From: Panorpa germanica
Lineage: Eukaryota; Arthropoda; Insecta; Mecoptera; Panorpidae
DNA: 64,000 nucleotides
Direction: 5' to 3'
Assembly: GCA_963678705.1 (NCBI GenBank)
Contig: OY783203.1
Coordinates: 27,448,535-27,512,534, forward strand
The position numbers were made by a program, and so were the translations under genes. Below are positions 61,859 through 64,000 of this stretch, one piece after another. Below the pieces are notes generated by a model. The model was not told the origin of the DNA, searched no databases, and saw only the letters and a program-made list of their open reading frames with translations. Position 1 is the first letter of the stretch, and every line of letters begins with the position of its first letter.

Positions 61859-64000
61859 ATGGTAAGGAACCTTATTTAAAATTATTTTTACATATATATA
61901 TTAAATAAAACAATATAGCCTTTAACAAAAAATATAGTCAACACCAGGAAGCAGTTCTCCGGATCATGATGGTGATGAAAGTTCCAAGACAGAGAAATCG
62001 CAACCCAATATTCAAGATGAGCTTCAAGTTTTCCGAGAGCAATGGCAAAAAGAATTAAAAAGTCCTGTAAATAATGACATGTCAAAAGATTCAACATCAA
62101 GTTCGGCAGCTGTTAAACAGGATGTGAAATCTGACGAAGATAAGGTTAAATATGTTATAATAAAATTAATATATTATTTTGTAATACAATTCGTAGTGTG
62201 TCATAATTTAATTTCATTCATAATTTAACCTCACAGCAAAAGTAAAATGAAATATAATTTCAGGCTAAAATCCTTTTCCGAAACGGAATTGAATATGAAC
62301 AAAAAGGTAAAGTTTACGAGGCCATGCAATACTATCGAAAAGCTATTCAAATTGATCCAGATGTTGAGTTTAAAATGTATGAACATGATTTCTTAAAAAC
62401 GAAACCATCATCTGAAACGGATGTTCAAAAAAAAGGTTTTCTTTTAGTCTTATATATCCTTTAATCTAATCTAGTTACATTTTTGTAAAAAATATATACT
62501 TTTTTAAGCTGGAAATAAGAAATCTGACACTGCAAATGATACAGTTAATGATAACCTATTATCTCATTTGCAAAAAGTGGTTTCTGAATCCACTTCTTTC
62601 TGTAAACCTATGAAAGAAACAACTGAGACACATTTTTCTATGTTACCACCAGAAATAATTTTGTATATACTACAATGGGTTGTTTCCAACGATCTTGATC
62701 TCAGGTATGCATAAACATTACACTCATGGAATGTTAAAAAACATACGAACCGTATATATAACTGTTGTTATTCTACTCATCAAAGGTCTTTGGAGCAATG
62801 TTCAGCAGTATGTCGTGGTCTGTTTTTGTTATCCAGAGATACCGAAATTTGGCGTTTAGCCTGTATAAGGTGCATGCAGTATAATTATAGCGCAAATCGT
62901 ACAGCTTCAAGATTTTAGGAAAAAACTTAATTGTATGTTTCAGAGTTTGGGGATTAAATGGATTATCTCTAAAAGATAATGTTTACTCGAGTTATCGACA
63001 GATGTACATTGAAAGATCCCGAGTAAAATTCAATGGTTGTTATATTAGTAAAACCACATATTTACGTTACGGAGAAAATAGTTTTCAAGATCAGTTCTAC
63101 AGACCTTGGCATTTGATTGAATATTACAGGTACAACACAGTTTTCTAAACAGTTTAAAACCGAAAATTCAACAACGTAGTTAAGATTTATTGTCTGTTAA
63201 AAAATGCAATATTTTGTTTGCTATTATTAATTCATCCGACATGATCTAAAATGGGTATATGAATGTTTATAATAAACTAGAAATATAATTATAAAATTAC
63301 ATACCAAAAAATTAAAACTATTGAAACAACTGCGATACACCCGCAATACACAATCCCTAAATATTACAGTTTTCAGTAGGAGATTTACTACTGTAGTAAG
63401 AGACCTACTCAATTATAAGGATATTTATCCTATGAGTTCGTAATATGTTTACATAAAATTTCTTATGTAAACAACTTATAATTGTGATGCTTATGTATGT
63501 GACATATTTTATAACTAATATGAAATCTAAAGCATAATATATTTTTATAATTTTTAGGTATATTCGTTTCTTTCCTGAGGGTAGAGTTCTCATGCTGACG
63601 TCATCTGAAGAGCCTGCCTCAATGGTGTCACATCTTAAGCATCGGTTTTCTCGACACGAATCTATTATGACTGGGCACTATCGTCTGCAAGATGACATTG
63701 TAGTACTTGTTGTAAAAAGATCTAACTATACATTATTAACCTCTCGCCAAAAGAAAAGAAGAGAAGGCGGAATTGATACAGGAGAACAAACTTTTCAACT
63801 TGTAACTTTCAAGTTTTTTTTTAACTCTTGACAAAATAATAGTATATTTGACACGTGACCATTTCTTTTAGGAGTTGAAAATTACTAGTCCTCCAAGACG
63901 ACGATTTGCTCAGCTCATTTGGAATGGTTACAAAGTGTTTACTTCCTACAAGAACGGAAATCAAAACCAAAACGATTTTGATTTAATAGGATCGAGATAC
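61859..64000 (+). CDS. Fbxo9: F-box only protein 9, 5' part, cut by window end
   Basis: Substrate-recognition subunit of an SCF ubiquitin ligase. Exons 61859-61861 (ATG only), 61938-62144, 62264-62435, 62509-62704, 62786-62869, 62944-63129, 63558-63801 and 63872 to the window end join in frame for 407 codons. A TPR-like helical pair ([37 protein letters not shown]) lies at about 71-110. The F-box is at about 165-200 ([20 protein letters not shown]). The conserved FBXO9 C-terminal region follows ([23 protein letters not shown]). The initiator codon is alone at the end of its exon, directly before GTAAGG, so the true start could also lie elsewhere upstream. The last residues and stop are outside the window. 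Confidence 0.9.

Noticed and set aside
1..64000. CRISPR array, operon or bacterial features
   Set aside because: Spliced genes with insect families throughout; no direct-repeat/spacer array and no prokaryotic gene organisation.

Overview
This is a 64 kb window of AT-rich nuclear DNA from an insect. The evidence is an insect FMRFamide precursor, both phototransduction channels (trp and trpl), an F-box only protein 9 gene, mariner and copia transposons, and short introns (mostly 60-120 bp) that interrupt every multi-exon gene. I cannot name the order. Gene models were built by hand from splice signals, frame and protein similarity. All introns start GT and end AG except two that appear to use GC donors.

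Layout. Positions 1-19,400 hold no cellular gene I can recognise. They contain two internally deleted mariner copies (156-746, 7213-7915), a 30-bp minisatellite (3043-3290), one terminal-inverted-repeat (TIR) element (6631-7034) and several copies of two short TIR families. One family begins CCCAGTAAACA and the other ATGGGCTTGT. One CCCAGT insertion can be paired with an unoccupied duplicate of its own target site. Positions 19,433-20,938 carry the FMRFamide coding exon, with 18 amidated peptide units. Positions 22,270-32,345 hold two related four-membrane-segment protein genes on the plus strand. Between them, on the minus strand, lie a three-exon gene for a 131-residue acidic protein of unknown function and a nine-exon BTB-BACK protein gene. 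Positions 36,141-59,404 hold trp and trpl in the same orientation, about 11.4 kb apart. An intact copia retrotransposon with indistinguishable LTRs sits between them (43,570-48,132). Positions 61,859-64,000 hold the 5' part of Fbxo9, cut by the window edge.

How the genes work together. trp and trpl encode the two light-activated cation channels downstream of phospholipase C in insect photoreceptors. Here they are neighbours, and both predicted proteins end in a Gly-Trp-hydrophobic tail (SGWI and GWL) of the kind that binds a PDZ domain of the INAD scaffold. The FMRFamide gene is a separate neuropeptide locus. The BTB-BACK protein (probable Cullin-3 adaptor) and Fbxo9 (SCF adaptor) both belong to ubiquitin-ligase systems, but nothing in the sequence links them.

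The most interesting points are: the trp-trpl tandem with GW-hydrophobic tails on both; the small acidic gene with a repeated TQTPW motif at its two ends; the filled/empty-site pair that defines a TIR family; a 40-bp-arm hairpin in an intron; and the FMRFamide array dominated by Leu-Met-Arg-Phe peptides.
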